IMG/VR virus record: IMGVR_UViG_3300046170_000124
Span: 1 to 38,187 of that record
Length of the DNA: 38,187 nucleotides
Strand: one strand, 5' to 3'
Origin: a virus
Under the pieces are notes generated by a model. That model did not search any database. It had not been told where the DNA came from and saw only the letters and a list, made by a program, of their open reading frames with translations. Below, piece after piece: positions 7,971 to 19,600 of this stretch. The stretch's first letter is position 1; every line of letters begins with the position of its first letter. The translations under genes and the position numbers were made by a program.

Positions 7971-10306
7971 ATGGCTAGAGTAGCTGCACAACTTTCAAAC
8001 TTTACAGCGGGTGAGTTGTCGCCAAGATTAGATGGTAGAAATGATTTAGCAAAATATTCTGCAGGATGTGCAACTGTAGAAAATATGGTTATCTATCCTC
8101 ATGGAGCTGCAGCTCGTAGACCAGGTACAAATTTTGTTGCAGCAGTAAAAGATAGTACAAAAAAAACAAGATTAATTCCTTTTGAATTTTCTACAACGCA
8201 AACTTATATGCTAGCGTTTGGTGATCAGTATATAAGATTTTATAAAGACAATGGTCAAATATTATCTGGTGGTTCAGCTTACGAAATATCTACACCATAC
8301 TTAGAAGCAGAATTATTTGATTTAAAATTTGCACAATCTGCAGACGTTATGTACATTTGTCATCCTAATCCATGAAGTAGAAAAATTATCAAGAACAGGT
8401 CACACATCATGGTCGCTTACAGATGTTGATTTTTTAGAAGGTCCATACTTAGACGCTAATATATCTACTACAACAATTAGTATGTCAGCTCATACAGTTG
8501 GAACTGGTAGAACTTTAACAGCTAGTGCAGTTACTGGAGTTAATGGGTGGTTCTGGTTTTTTAACAACAGATGTTGGAAGGTTAGTTAGATTTAGAGATG
8601 GTTATGGAAAAATAACTGCAAGAACAAGTGCTACAGTTGTTACTGTTGAAATATTAAAAGACACAGGATCATCTAGTGCATCAACCGATTGGTCTCTTGG
8701 TGCGTTTTCAGACACTACAGGTCATCCTTCTTGCGTGTCATTTTTTGAACAACGATTGGTATTTGCCTGCAACATTAAATAATCCGCAAACAGTTTACTT
8801 TTCTAAAGTCTGGTGATTATGAAAATATGGATGCAAATATTGGTGGTACTGTTGCAGATGATGATGCTATTATTTATACAATCGCATCTAATCAAGTAAA
8901 TGCTATTAGATTTATGGCTGCTGGTAGAACTTTAATAATAGGTACTGCAGGTGGTGAATTTACAGTAAGTGGTGGTGGAGATAATGATGCAGTAACACCA
9001 ACAAACATTCTAATTAAAAAACAATCTAACCATGGTGCAGCAAACACAGATGCAATAGCAGTTGCTAACGCAACATTATTTTTACAAAGAGCAAAAAGAA
9101 AAATTAGAGAACTAGCCTATAACTTTGATGTTGATGGTTATGTAGCTCCAGACATGACAATCCTTGCTGAACACATTACTAAAGGTGGTTTAACACAAGT
9201 TGCATATCAACAAGAACCTAATCAAATTATTTATGCAACAAGAGAAGATGGAGAGTTAGTAGGATTAACATATCAAAGAGAGCAACAAGTAACTGCTTGG
9301 CATAGACATATCTTTGGTGGAAGATTTGGTATAGCAACAATTACAGTTTCTGATTATGCAAATATTGCAAACAAGAACTAAAATTACTTTAACAAAATCA
9401 GATGGTACAACTGTAGATTTTGAATCTACAACAGGAACTGCTGGAACAAATGAATTTAAAACTGAAACCAACAATAATACTACCGCAACTAATTTAAAAA
9501 ATGCAATCAATGCTCACACTAATTTTACTGCAACAGTATCAAGTGCAGTAGTAACTATTACTGAAACAGCACATGAAGCAACAGGATATTTAACAATTAA
9601 AAGTTTTGACAAAACAAGATTAACAGCAACAAGCGAAGGTAAAGCAGTAGTAGAAAGTGTAGCGGTAATTCCTACAGATGATAAAGAATATCAAACATGG
9701 GTAATTATTAAAAGAACAGTTAATGGTGCAACTAAAAGATATGTTGAATATTTAAACGAACTTGATTTTGATGAAACAGATAACACATCATTTAATTTTT
9801 TAGATAGTGCATTAAGTTATAGTGGTTCAGCAGTTACAAATCTTTCTGGATTATCACACCTTGAAGGACAAGTTGTTTCAATATTAGCAGATGGTGCAAC
9901 GCACCCCAATAAAACTGTAAGCTCTGGTGCGATAACTTTAGATCGTTCAGCAAAAGATGTTAAGATTGGTTTAGCTTTTACATCTTTATTACAAACAATG
10001 AGATTAGATGCTGGTTCACAAGATGGTACTTCACAAGGTAAAACTAAAAGAATATTTGATATTACAGTTAGAATGTTTGAAACTATTGGTGTAGAGGTTG
10101 GACCAGATTTAACTGATATGGAAAGAATACCTTTTAGAACTTCTGCTAACTTAATGGATGAAGGTATACCACCATTTACAGGAGATAAAGAAGTAGAATT
10201 TAGAGGAAACTACGAGACAGATGGGTTTATTTATGTTAGACAAACTCAACCTTTACCTTTTACAATTTTATCGTTATACCCAAGGTTAGTAACAAATGAT
10301 GGATAA
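7971..10306 (+). CDS. Tail tubular protein B (nozzle), T7 gp12-like, broken by about five +1 indels
   Basis: About 778 aa when joined. The opening LSNFTAGELSPRLDGRND and MVIYPHGAAARRPGTNFV is diagnostic of the gp12/nozzle family. Each break is one inserted base: near 8371 (AATCCATGAA), near 8546 (AATGGGTGG), near 8769 (GCCTGCAAC), near 8811 (AAAGTCTGG) and near 9372 (CAAGAACTAAA). Pieces are 7971-8375, 8329-8589, 8525-8782, 8827-9381 and 9356-10306. Removing the extra base at each point restores a smooth protein, for example HPNHEVEKLSR and FSKSGDYENMDANIGG. The even +1 pattern points to sequencing error, not decay or programmed shifting. Confidence 0.88.
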
Positions 10307-10760
10307 CATACTACATATAGTGCCTTATACTGCACAACATGGACAATTTATTTTATCTCAACAAATGAATCATAAGGTATTAGAAGCAGATAGACATTAT
10401 ATTAATGTTGATGGTGATGCTAGAAACTTAGAACAAGATCATTTAGCATTTACTGGTATCGTTAATCATGAACCTATCTTTGCTGCAGGAATGAAAATGA
10501 TTTGGGGTCAAGTTGCTGAAGGTTGGGTGATTGCAACAAGCGAGATGTGGAAACATCCACTAGGTGTAGCTAAAGCAATTAAAAAAGATTTTGCAAGAGT
10601 TGCTAAAGAAAATAATATTACTAGAGTTCAATCTGCAATTAGAAAAGATTTTAAAGAAGGTCAAAGATTTGCAGAGTGGTTAGGTTTAGAAAAAGAAGGT
10701 CTGATGAGAAAATGGGGATTTGATGGATCAGACCAATATATGTATGCGAGGTTATTCTAA
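10296..10760 (+). CDS. T7 gp13-like internal virion protein (acetyltransferase-like fold)
   Basis: 154 aa. It overlaps the end of the nozzle gene by 11 nt. Segments such as FTGIVNHEPIFAAGMKMIWG, EGWVIATSEMWKHPLGVAK and EWLGLEKEGLMRKWGFDG match the T7 Gp13 family, which looks like a GNAT acetyltransferase. Its role in these phages is virion morphogenesis; catalysis has not been shown as far as I know. ATG 10296 and 10299 are adjacent, so the exact start is uncertain by one codon. Confidence 0.75.
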   Translation: MMDNILHIVPYTAQHGQFILSQQMNHKVLEADRHYINVDGDARNLEQDHLAFTGIVNHEPIFAAGMKMIWGQVAEGWVIATSEMWKHPLGVAKAIKKDFARVAKENNITRVQSAIRKDFKEGQRFAEWLGLEKEGLMRKWGFDGSDQYMYARLF

Positions 10761-11197
10761 TGGGTTGGGTAACAGCAGTAACATCAGTAGTAGCAGCACA
10801 ACAAGCGTCAGCAACAGGTAAATATAATCAAGCTGTTCAAGAAAGAAATGCTGTAATTGCAGAACAAGAAGCTGGTCAAATAGAAAAACAAAAAGAATTT
10901 GATCTTGCTAGATTTGATCAGCAGTTTTCACAATTACAAGGTCAAACAAAAACAGCTATATTAAAATCTGGTGCAGAGCTATCTGGATCTGGTTTAAATA
11001 TTATGAGATATAATTCTGAACAGGCAGAAATAGAAAAAGATATTATAGATTATAATTCTAAAGTTGCAGAATCAAGAAAAATGGAAGAAGCAAACTTTGC
11101 TCGTATGCAAGGTCAACTTGCAAGAATGGAAGCAAAACAAGCACAATTAGGATATTATGCACAAGCAGGTCAAAGTTTAATGACTAACTATGGATAA
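10760..11197 (+). CDS. Internal virion protein B-like (T7 gp14-like)
   Basis: 145 aa. It has a short hydrophobic, Ala-rich N-terminus (WVTAVTSVVAAQQASATG), then long Gln- and Glu-rich helices (AVQERNAVIAEQEAGQIEKQ, EEANFARMQGQLARMEAKQA). This pattern and the position before two very large proteins match gp14, an ejected core protein that inserts in the outer membrane. Start overlaps the previous stop by one base. Confidence 0.7.
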   Translation: MGWVTAVTSVVAAQQASATGKYNQAVQERNAVIAEQEAGQIEKQKEFDLARFDQQFSQLQGQTKTAILKSGAELSGSGLNIMRYNSEQAEIEKDIIDYNSKVAESRKMEEANFARMQGQLARMEAKQAQLGYYAQAGQSLMTNYG

Positions 11198-11199
11198 AT

Positions 11200-11418
11200 A
11201 TGAGAAATTATAAATCAGAATATAAAAACTACCACTCTAAACCAAAACAAAAAAAGAATAGAGCTAGTAGAAATGGTGCAAGAAGAATTATGAAAAAAAA
11301 ACTTGGTAATAGTATATTGGGTAAAGATATAGATCATAAAGATAGAAACCCTAGAAACAATAGTAGAAATAATTTAAGAGTAAGATCTAAATCTTATAAC
11401 AGATCAAGGAATAAATAA
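11200..11418 (+). CDS. Small basic HNH-like protein
   Basis: 72 aa and highly basic. The C-terminal half reads DIDHKDRNPRNNSRNNLRV, which matches the core of HNH nucleases (His-Asp ... Asn ... Asn-Leu-Arg). No flanking nuclease domain is present, so it may be a minimal HNH-type DNA-binding or nicking protein. It sits between two ejection-protein genes with 2-nt and 1-nt junctions and is therefore made late. Activity is uncertain. Confidence 0.6.
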   Translation: MRNYKSEYKNYHSKPKQKKNRASRNGARRIMKKKLGNSILGKDIDHKDRNPRNNSRNNLRVRSKSYNRSRNK

Positions 11419-13259
11419 TGCCAAAAATACCTACATTTGCAGCAAGAGGTAGACCAACAGCAGAAGTTGGAAGTATTAAAACTAATTTAAAATTATCACC
11501 TACTGCTACACCTGCCGCTGCCTTACTACCTGCTGCTAAAGCTATTGATGATTATTATATTAAACAAAGAAACTTAGAAGAAAAAACTGAAGCTAATAAA
11601 AAATTTTTTGAAATTCAAAATAAAGTAGATGAAACTCAAGAAAAAGTTAAAAATGATTTTAATCAAGATAATGCAATTAATACATTTAATACAGATTATA
11701 ATACTTTTAAAAATCAAATATTATCTCAAACATCTAATAAAAGAGTTAGAAAATTATTAGAAACAAAACTAGATATTGAATATCCGCAATATTTATTAAC
11801 AGTTAAAAAAAATTCAAGAAATGCTTTAGAAACAGAAAATCTTGCAACACATAATTCTTTACAAAATACTTTAATGAGTAAACATTATTTAGCTTCTAAA
11901 GAAGAAAGAGTTAATATTAAAAATCAATTAATTAATAATGAAATAGATTTTAGTAACACTTGGGACACAGGAAAAACAGCATTAGATAAATCAATTAACG
12001 CTATAGAATCAGATTTATTTATTACTGATGTTGAAAAAGATATTGATAATAAAAATTTTGGTAAAGCATTATCTTTGTTAAAAGATATTAAGTCATCTAA
12101 ATTTTTAGATACCGATAAAAGAATTGAATTAATAGAAAAAGTTCAAACAGAATTTAATAAAGAATTATCTTTACAAACTTTAGATAATGTTTTTTTATTA
12201 GGTCAAGGATCAACTGCAGTAGGAGCTGGTGTAAAAAATGTTAATGGAAAAGCAATAACTCAAAAAAATTTAGAAGAAACTGCAAATAGATTTGCTTTAG
12301 CAACAAATTCTAATGGAGAATTAGTTTATACAACTGCACAAGTAATAGAACAAGCCAATAAAAATAATACTAAAGTTCCATTATATTTAGAAACTTTAGA
12401 TGCAGGTGGAAATATTACAGATACATCTAGTAAAGATGCAACGCTTACAGGTTTACAATTATATCAAACATTTAAAAATCAAAATGCTTTACAATCTTTA
12501 ACATCTATTTATCAACTAGGTAAAGATGATTTAGCAACATATCAAAGATTAGATTTTGGTATGAATGTAATGAAACAAACATTTGAACAAGCATTTAATA
12601 ATGAATTACAATACAAAAATAATCCAGATAAATTTAAACTACTTAAAGCTGATGGAAAAGCTGTTACTGCAAAAGTAAATGAATTAGATTTTCCTGGAGT
12701 TACTCCATTTGAATTTGGACTTGAATTTGAAAATGAAGCATACGCAAATATTATTATGAAAAATGTTGCTAACAACGCAATGATTGCAACTGGTTCACAA
12801 GAAACTTCTTTAGAGTTTGCAAAAAGTTATATTGAACAAAATTACAGAGTAGATGATTTTAAACAACTAGTTCCTATTAATAATACTTATCCAGAATATC
12901 ATGATCAAGCTATAAAACTTTACATAAAAGATTTATATGAAAGTGGTAGAATTAACAAAGAACAACATAAAGAAGAAGATATTGTTCCAGTTTATTTTAC
13001 AGTTGGTTCTTTAACAAGTAATCAAGGATTTGTTTTAAGAGATAAAAATACAGGTGTGCCAATTACAATAGATGTTGTTGATCCTCAAGGTGATTTTGAT
13101 GAAGGTAGTTATGATAAAGCTAGAATGACTTATAAAGATATTGTAGAAAAAATATATCCATTAATGAAAGATCAAAGATATGAAGATTTTGTAACTACAT
13201 ATAATAGAATACAAGAACAAAAAAGAGAATTTGATGAAACAATAAGTATAATGCCATAA
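11418..13259 (+). CDS. Large internal virion protein (T7 gp15-like position)
   Basis: 613 aa. The N-terminal 30 residues are Ala/Pro-rich (SPTATPAAALLPAAKAIDDY). The rest is mainly helical and rich in Lys, Asn and Glu, with long charged helices at about residues 50-230. No enzymatic motif seen. Its length, its place between the gp14-like and the 1123-aa protein, and the T7 order point to the core protein that is ejected into the cell envelope with DNA. Its stop overlaps the next start by one base. Confidence 0.65.
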   Translation: MPKIPTFAARGRPTAEVGSIKTNLKLSPTATPAAALLPAAKAIDDYYIKQRNLEEKTEANKKFFEIQNKVDETQEKVKNDFNQDNAINTFNTDYNTFKNQILSQTSNKRVRKLLETKLDIEYPQYLLTVKKNSRNALETENLATHNSLQNTLMSKHYLASKEERVNIKNQLINNEIDFSNTWDTGKTALDKSINAIESDLFITDVEKDIDNKNFGKALSLLKDIKSSKFLDTDKRIELIEKVQTEFNKELSLQTLDNVFLLGQGSTAVGAGVKNVNGKAITQKNLEETANRFALATNSNGELVYTTAQVIEQANKNNTKVPLYLETLDAGGNITDTSSKDATLTGLQLYQTFKNQNALQSLTSIYQLGKDDLATYQRLDFGMNVMKQTFEQAFNNELQYKNNPDKFKLLKADGKAVTAKVNELDFPGVTPFEFGLEFENEAYANIIMKNVANNAMIATGSQETSLEFAKSYIEQNYRVDDFKQLVPINNTYPEYHDQAIKLYIKDLYESGRINKEQHKEEDIVPVYFTVGSLTSNQGFVLRDKNTGVPITIDVVDPQGDFDEGSYDKARMTYKDIVEKIYPLMKDQRYEDFVTTYNRIQEQKREFDETISIMP

Positions 13260-16200
13260 TGTCTAGTGAAAATTTAAACATTAATGTAAATCCTTTAGAA
13301 GAAAAATCTGATAAAATAGAATTTACAGTAGACAAAATGGGATTATCTAATCCTGCTAAAACTATACCTACTGATGTAGATTATTTTATAAGAAAACAAA
13401 AAGGTGAATTAGATTCTAAATTTACTTGGAAAGAAGCATTAACAAAATCTTTTGAAATAGATAATTTATTTGTATCTGGTATTAATAATTTTGGTAAAGA
13501 AGATGGTTATGCAATAGACTTTGATTTTGTTCCAACAAAAGAGATGGTAGATCGTATAGATCAATATCCCAACTATATGAGAGATGCTTTTTATGATGCA
13601 AAAAGCGAAGAACATTTTTTTGATATAGAAAAACAAGTACAAGAAAGATTAGAAACTGAAGCTGAAATATCTAAATTAGGTTGGAAAGGTTTTGGTGCAA
13701 GAATGATTGCTGCTGTTGCTGATCCTGCTGCAATAGCTTTATCTGTAGCAACAATTCCTTTTGGTGGTTATGGAGCTTATGCAACAATGCCAAGCAAAGT
13801 AATGAGATTAAAAAGAGCATTGAAGTTTGGTGCTATAGTTGGCGGTGAAAACATGGCTATTGAAGCTGGTTTGGTTGGTTTAGATAAATATAAAAATCCT
13901 ATTGATATAAAATATGCTGCACTTGCTGGATTTACTTTAGGTTCACCTGCTGGATGGATTGGTAGAGTTAATGCAAAAACAAATGCAGTACCGCAAGATA
14001 TTGTTAAGTCTTATAAAAAATTAGATGTTGCTGCAGAAAAATACAAACAAACATTAGAACTTCAAGAGATACAAGAGTTTGCAACAAAACATAATTTAGA
14101 TTTAAATCCAGATTTTATAAAAAATAAAAGAATGATTTTAAATGAAGAAGCTAATTCTATGAATCCTAAAGTTGTAGATGATCCTAGAAACGCACCAGAC
14201 ATTGGAAGTTATTGGGAAGAAACATTTAAAAAAACACATTTTAGATTTGATATTGCATCACAACTTAATAGATCACCAGATCCAATTATAAAAAGATTTA
14301 GAGAAACATTTGTTAATGATCCTGTTGTTGGTAACACTAAAGGAGATACAGCTATTGATTGGAAAAACAGAACTCAATATCAAACTATGTATGATTATAA
14401 TAATTATAGAGAAATTGCTTTACGATCTTTTAAAAATGCAAATAAAGATGTTTCTTTTAAAAGTCAATTTGACATTGAAGAAAGATTTGAAGCTCTTATG
14501 TCAGATTTAAAAGAATTTCCAGAAAGATTTGATATGTCAAATGAAATTACTACAGAAATGAGAAAATTATCATCATTAGCTGCTAAAGCGTTTGATGATA
14601 CTTTAGATGTTGTTGCACAAACAGGAAGAGAGGGTTGGGATGAAATAGCTGGTAGAAGAGTTCCTAATTATATTCCTCATGTTCATTCACCATCTAAAGT
14701 TATGAGAGCAATAGATGATTATGGTCAAGACCAAGTAGAATTAGTTTTTGCTAATGCTTTGCGAGATATGAAAGGTGATTTAGGTGATAAATTATTTACA
14801 AGAATGATCAAAAGAATTGTCGCTAAAATAAGTAATGCAAAATATTATGGTCAAGAATCAGATTTAGCAAGAGCTTTTCAAGGTTCTAATACTGCTGTTA
14901 TAAAAGAATTTTTAGAAGGTTTGGATTTAACTGAACAACAAATTAATATTATATTAAATAAAATTCAAAAAGGTTCTGGTAATACTTTAGATCCTAATGC
15001 TAAAACAAGATTACCAATTCAATTAAATGAAAGAATAGATATTAAAAATATTAAAACAGGAACAATAGATTCTTTATCAGTAAAAGATTTAACAGAAAGA
15101 AATCTTACAAGGTTATTAAAAAGATATAATCAACAAGTTTTAGGTGCTGCAGCAATGGCTCGTTTTGGTAATTTTAAAAATAATAAAGAATATTTAGATT
15201 TTTTAAAAGACGTAAAAGAAAGAGGAGAAGCAAATCCTAAGTATAAAAATATATATAGAGACGTAGAAAATATAGAAGTTGTTGTTGCATCACTTACTGG
15301 TAAACAATCTCCATTAGAAAAAAATGGTGATCCAAATGGATTTATGAGAAGAATGGCAAGACTTGCACAAGATTACAACTTTTTAAGATTATTTGGTCAA
15401 GTTGGTTTTGCTCAAGGTGCTGAACTTTATTCAGCAATATCTGAAGTAGGATTAAAAACATTTTTTCAAGCTAACCCAGCATTTAAAGATATAATGGGTA
15501 AATTAAGAGCAGGAGAAGTTAAGTTTGATGATGAGATTTTAGAAGAATTAAGATCACAAGGTGTGCCTGTTGGATTAGATAAGTTTATGCACTCACCAGT
15601 AGGAAGATTAGATAACGAACTTGATATACCATTAGACTCTACAGGTAGTAGATTAGATGCTGTAGAATTAGCTTCTGCTAAAGCTAAAAGATTTGTATCT
15701 GATATTTCTTTTTTAAATCCAATGACCATGTATTCACAAATTATAGCAGGTAGAGGATTAGCATTAAAAATATCTAATAATGTAAATGATTTAATTAAAA
15801 AATATAAAACAACAAAAGTATTTGATAAATTGTCAAAAGGAGATCAAATTAGATATAAATATTTTGGTTGGAATGAAAAAGAATTTAATTTAATTGCAGA
15901 TCAAATCAGTAAACATTCTGTTTATAAAGATGGTAAATATCAAGGTATTGGTTTAGATAATTGGACCCCAGATGCTAGATCACATTATAGTGTTGGTATG
16001 CAAAGATTTATAGATCGTGTTGTTCAAAGAAATGATGTTGGTGTAATGAACAGATGGTTTACTTCAGACTATGCTAGAATACTTACACAGTTTAGAACAT
16101 TTACATTAGGATCATATACAAAACAATTAATGAATAGATTGTATGTTCTTGCAGAAACAAGGGGTAAAGATTTTCATACTTATTCTGCATTTATGGCATC

Positions 16201-16630
16201 TATGATTGGTGCTGTACAATTCTATGCAGTTCAAAGTTATATAAATTCTTTTGGTAGAAAAGATCAAAAACAATATTTAGAAAAAAGATTATCACCAGAA
16301 AATTTAGCAAAGATAGGATTTTTAAGATCATCTTGGTCATCATTAATACCTGGTGCTATAGATACAGCTTTATATCCATTTTTAGATGACTTACCTTTTA
16401 GTTATGGTAGAAATACAGAATTATCTTCTCAATTTTTAAGTGGTATACCTACAGTAAACTTACTTCAAAGCACATTTGATACTAGTAGAAATTTAACAAA
16501 GTTAGCTTTTGACCCAACATATCAAGCATCAAAAAGAGATGTACAACAAGGTTTATCTTTGATAGCACTACAAAATGCTTTAATAATAAAAAATATTAAC
16601 AATATAATTGTTGATGAATTATCAGAATAA
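13259..16630 (+). CDS. Very large internal virion / DNA ejection protein (T7 gp16-like position)
   Basis: 1123 aa. The segment at about 140-205 (GARMIAAVADPAAIALSVAT, then GGYGAYATMPSKVMRLKRAL) is a membrane-type region. The C-terminal part has further apolar stretches (FMASMIGAVQFYAVQSYINS, SLIPGAIDTALYPFLDDLPF) as in the large core proteins of marine podoviruses. I do not see the transglycosylase motif found in T7 gp16. The expected role is a trans-envelope channel for DNA entry. The frame is open across 3.4 kb with no defect. Confidence 0.7.
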   Translation: MSSENLNINVNPLEEKSDKIEFTVDKMGLSNPAKTIPTDVDYFIRKQKGELDSKFTWKEALTKSFEIDNLFVSGINNFGKEDGYAIDFDFVPTKEMVDRIDQYPNYMRDAFYDAKSEEHFFDIEKQVQERLETEAEISKLGWKGFGARMIAAVADPAAIALSVATIPFGGYGAYATMPSKVMRLKRALKFGAIVGGENMAIEAGLVGLDKYKNPIDIKYAALAGFTLGSPAGWIGRVNAKTNAVPQDIVKSYKKLDVAAEKYKQTLELQEIQEFATKHNLDLNPDFIKNKRMILNEEANSMNPKVVDDPRNAPDIGSYWEETFKKTHFRFDIASQLNRSPDPIIKRFRETFVNDPVVGNTKGDTAIDWKNRTQYQTMYDYNNYREIALRSFKNANKDVSFKSQFDIEERFEALMSDLKEFPERFDMSNEITTEMRKLSSLAAKAFDDTLDVVAQTGREGWDEIAGRRVPNYIPHVHSPSKVMRAIDDYGQDQVELVFANALRDMKGDLGDKLFTRMIKRIVAKISNAKYYGQESDLARAFQGSNTAVIKEFLEGLDLTEQQINIILNKIQKGSGNTLDPNAKTRLPIQLNERIDIKNIKTGTIDSLSVKDLTERNLTRLLKRYNQQVLGAAAMARFGNFKNNKEYLDFLKDVKERGEANPKYKNIYRDVENIEVVVASLTGKQSPLEKNGDPNGFMRRMARLAQDYNFLRLFGQVGFAQGAELYSAISEVGLKTFFQANPAFKDIMGKLRAGEVKFDDEILEELRSQGVPVGLDKFMHSPVGRLDNELDIPLDSTGSRLDAVELASAKAKRFVSDISFLNPMTMYSQIIAGRGLALKISNNVNDLIKKYKTTKVFDKLSKGDQIRYKYFGWNEKEFNLIADQISKHSVYKDGKYQGIGLDNWTPDARSHYSVGMQRFIDRVVQRNDVGVMNRWFTSDYARILTQFRTFTLGSYTKQLMNRLYVLAETRGKDFHTYSAFMASMIGAVQFYAVQSYINSFGRKDQKQYLEKRLSPENLAKIGFLRSSWSSLIPGAIDTALYPFLDDLPFSYGRNTELSSQFLSGIPTVNLLQSTFDTSRNLTKLAFDPTYQASKRDVQQGLSLIALQNALIIKNINNIIVDELSE

Positions 16631-16648
16631 TAATATAGAGATAGTAAT

Positions 16649-19600
16649 ATGACAGTATCTTCAACTACAGTAAAGAATTCCTACTCTGGTAATGGGAGTA
16701 CAACCCAATTTGCTTATGGTTTTAAAATATTTGCGGACTCAGATTTAATTGTAATTATTAGATCATCAACAGGAACTGAAACTGTTAAAACTTTAACTAC
16801 TCACTATACAGTAGCAGGTGCAGGAGATGCTAGTGGAGGTTCAATAACTTTCACATCTGGTAACACTCCAGCGTCTGGTGAAACAGTTGTGATCATTAGA
16901 GAAGTTCCGCAAACTCAAGCGATAGATTATATTGCTAATGATCCATTCCCTGCGGAATCACATGAAGAGGGTTTGGATCGTGCAACCATGACTACTCAAC
17001 AGGTTCAAGAGGAAGTAGACAGATCACTTAAATTATCAAGAACAAACACTATGACATCTACAGAGTTTACTGTAGGTGCAACAGACAGAGCCAATAAAGT
17101 TTTATCTTTTGATTCTTCTGGAGAACTTTCAGTAACACAAGAACTAGGAACTTTCAGAGGTAACTGGTCAGCATCAACTGCTTATCAAGTTAGAGATTTA
17201 GTTAAAGATACTTCGACTAATAATATCTTTATGGCTAACACAGCTCATACATCTTCTGGTTCACAACCATTAACAAGTAATACAGATTCAGCTAAATGGG
17301 ATTTAATTGTTGACGCTGCAACAGCAACTACATCTTCTACATCAGCTGCCAACTCTGCCACAGCTGCTGCAAATTCAGCTACAGCTAGTGCCAATTCAGC
17401 TACAGCAAGTGCTAATTCAGCATCTGCTGCTTCAACTTCAGAAACAAATGCTGCTACATCAGCATCAACATCTTCTACTCAAGCAACTAATTCTGCTAAC
17501 TCAGCTACAGCATCTGCTAACTCTGCTGCCGCTGCCGCAGCTACTTTTGATTTATTTGATGACAGTTATCTTGGAGCAAAATCATCTAATCCAACAGTAG
17601 ATAATGATGGAAACGCATTGCAAGATGGAGCTTTATATTTTGATACGACTAACAATGTAATGAAAGTTTATGATCTTGGAACTACAACATGGTTGCAATT
17701 AACTCCAACAGTTTCAAATCAAAACAATATTAATACAGTTGCTGGTATTGCAAGTAATGTAACAAGCGTTGCAAATATTTCTTCAGATGTTACGACAGTA
17801 GCTGGTATAGCAAGTGATGTTCAAGCAGTAGAAAATATTTCATCCAATGTAACTTCAGTTGCAAACGTAGCAAGTAATGTTACGACAGTAGCTGGTATAT
17901 CATCCAATGTTACTAGCGTAGCAGGAATTTCATCTAATGTTACGACAGTTGCAGGTATCTCAAGTGCAGTTTCAAATGTTTCAAGTATTTCAAGTGCTGT
18001 ATCAGCAGTAAATTCAAACTCTTCAAATATTAATACAGTTGCTGGATCAATAACTAATGTTAATAATGTTGGCGGATCAATAGCCAATGTAAATACAGTT
18101 GCAACAAATTTAGCTTCAGTAAATAATTTTGGCGAAGTTTATCGTATTGCTTCTTCAGCTCCTACAACATCACTAAATTCTGGAGATTTATATTTTGATA
18201 CAACAACAAATATTTTAAATGTATATGGTGCTAGTGGATGGCAGAATGCTGGATCATCAGTTAATGGAACTTCAGACAGATTTAAGTTTGTAGCTTCTGG
18301 AACTCCAACTACTTTTAGTGGATCAGATGCTAATGGTAATACACTTGCTTATGATGCTGGATTTATAGACGTATATTTAAATGGTATTAAGATGGTTAAT
18401 GGAACAGATGTTACAGTTACATCTGGTAGTTCTATTGTCTTTGCTTCTGCTTTAACTAATGGAGACATTGTTGAAGCTGTAGCTTTTGGCACATTTGCAG
18501 TTGCATCACTAACTAATACTACTGTTACTGGAAGTTTAAGTTTTCCAGATAACATAAAAGCAAAATTTGGAACTGGAAACGATTTAGAAATTTACCATGA
18601 TGGTGCTAACAGTTATATAAGTGAGGTTGGTTCTGGAAATTTATTTGTAAATACAAATGGAACTAAAATAGCTCTTATATCTGATTTAAGTAGTTCTAAT
18701 GGAAAAATGGCAGAATTTACTAAAGATGGTGCTGTTGAACTTTACTATGACAACTCTAAGAAATTTGAAACAACTTCTACTGGTGTAACAGTTACAGGAA
18801 AATTTAATGTAAGTTCTAATATTGCTGACTTTGCTATTAAATCAGAAAACACAACTCACAATGCTAGAGTAGATATTATAGCAAGTGGAAGTAATAAAAA
18901 TAGTATTTTAAACTTTGGAGATGGAGCATCAAGCACAGTAGGTTATATTGATTATGACCATGCTGATAATTCTTTACGTTTTGCAACTTCAGCAACAGAG
19001 AGAGCTAGGATTGATGCGTCTGGAAATTTCTTGGTGGGAAAAACAAATACCACTTTTGCAACAGCAGGTTTAAATCTTCAACCTAATGGTAGAGTAGATA
19101 TTACAAGAGATGGTGGTCAATCAGGTTACTTTAATAGAACAAATAGCGATGGTGCTATTGTAGGATTTTATAAAGATGGAACAGCAGTTGGTGCAATAAC
19201 AGCAAGAAGTGGCGACATGAGTATTCATTCTACTGCTTCTAATCATTCTGGTTTAAGATTTGGATTTGATTCTATATTTGCTACTAGCAGTTCTGGTGCA
19301 GAAAATGACAATGTGTGTGATTTTGGTTCTCCAAATTTAAGATTTAAAAACATTTATCTTGGTGGTGGTGCATATCTTGGTGGCACAGGCACAGCAAACA
19401 AATTAGACGATTATGAAGAAGGAGATTGGACACCTACATTTACAAGTAACTCTGGCTCAAGTTTATATTCTGGAACTTCAGTTGGTAAATATACAAAAAT
19501 AGGTAGAGCTGTAACAATATCAGCAAGATTTCCAAATACTCATGCTTTAAGTGGTACAACAACTTATTTAAGACTAACTGGTTTACCGTTTGCTTGTATA

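Noticed and set aside
7971-10306. Programmed frameshifting in tail tubular protein B
   Set aside because: Five separate +1 breaks without a common slippery site, in a region with other such breaks; errors are simpler.
17307-17600. 97-aa Leu/Gln-rich frame inside the first fibre
   Set aside because: It is the shifted reading of the Ala/Ser/Asn repeat in the fibre gene; no ribosome site.
17821-18087. 88-aa reverse frame in the first fibre
   Set aside because: Shadow of the SNVTTVAGIS repeat on the other strand.
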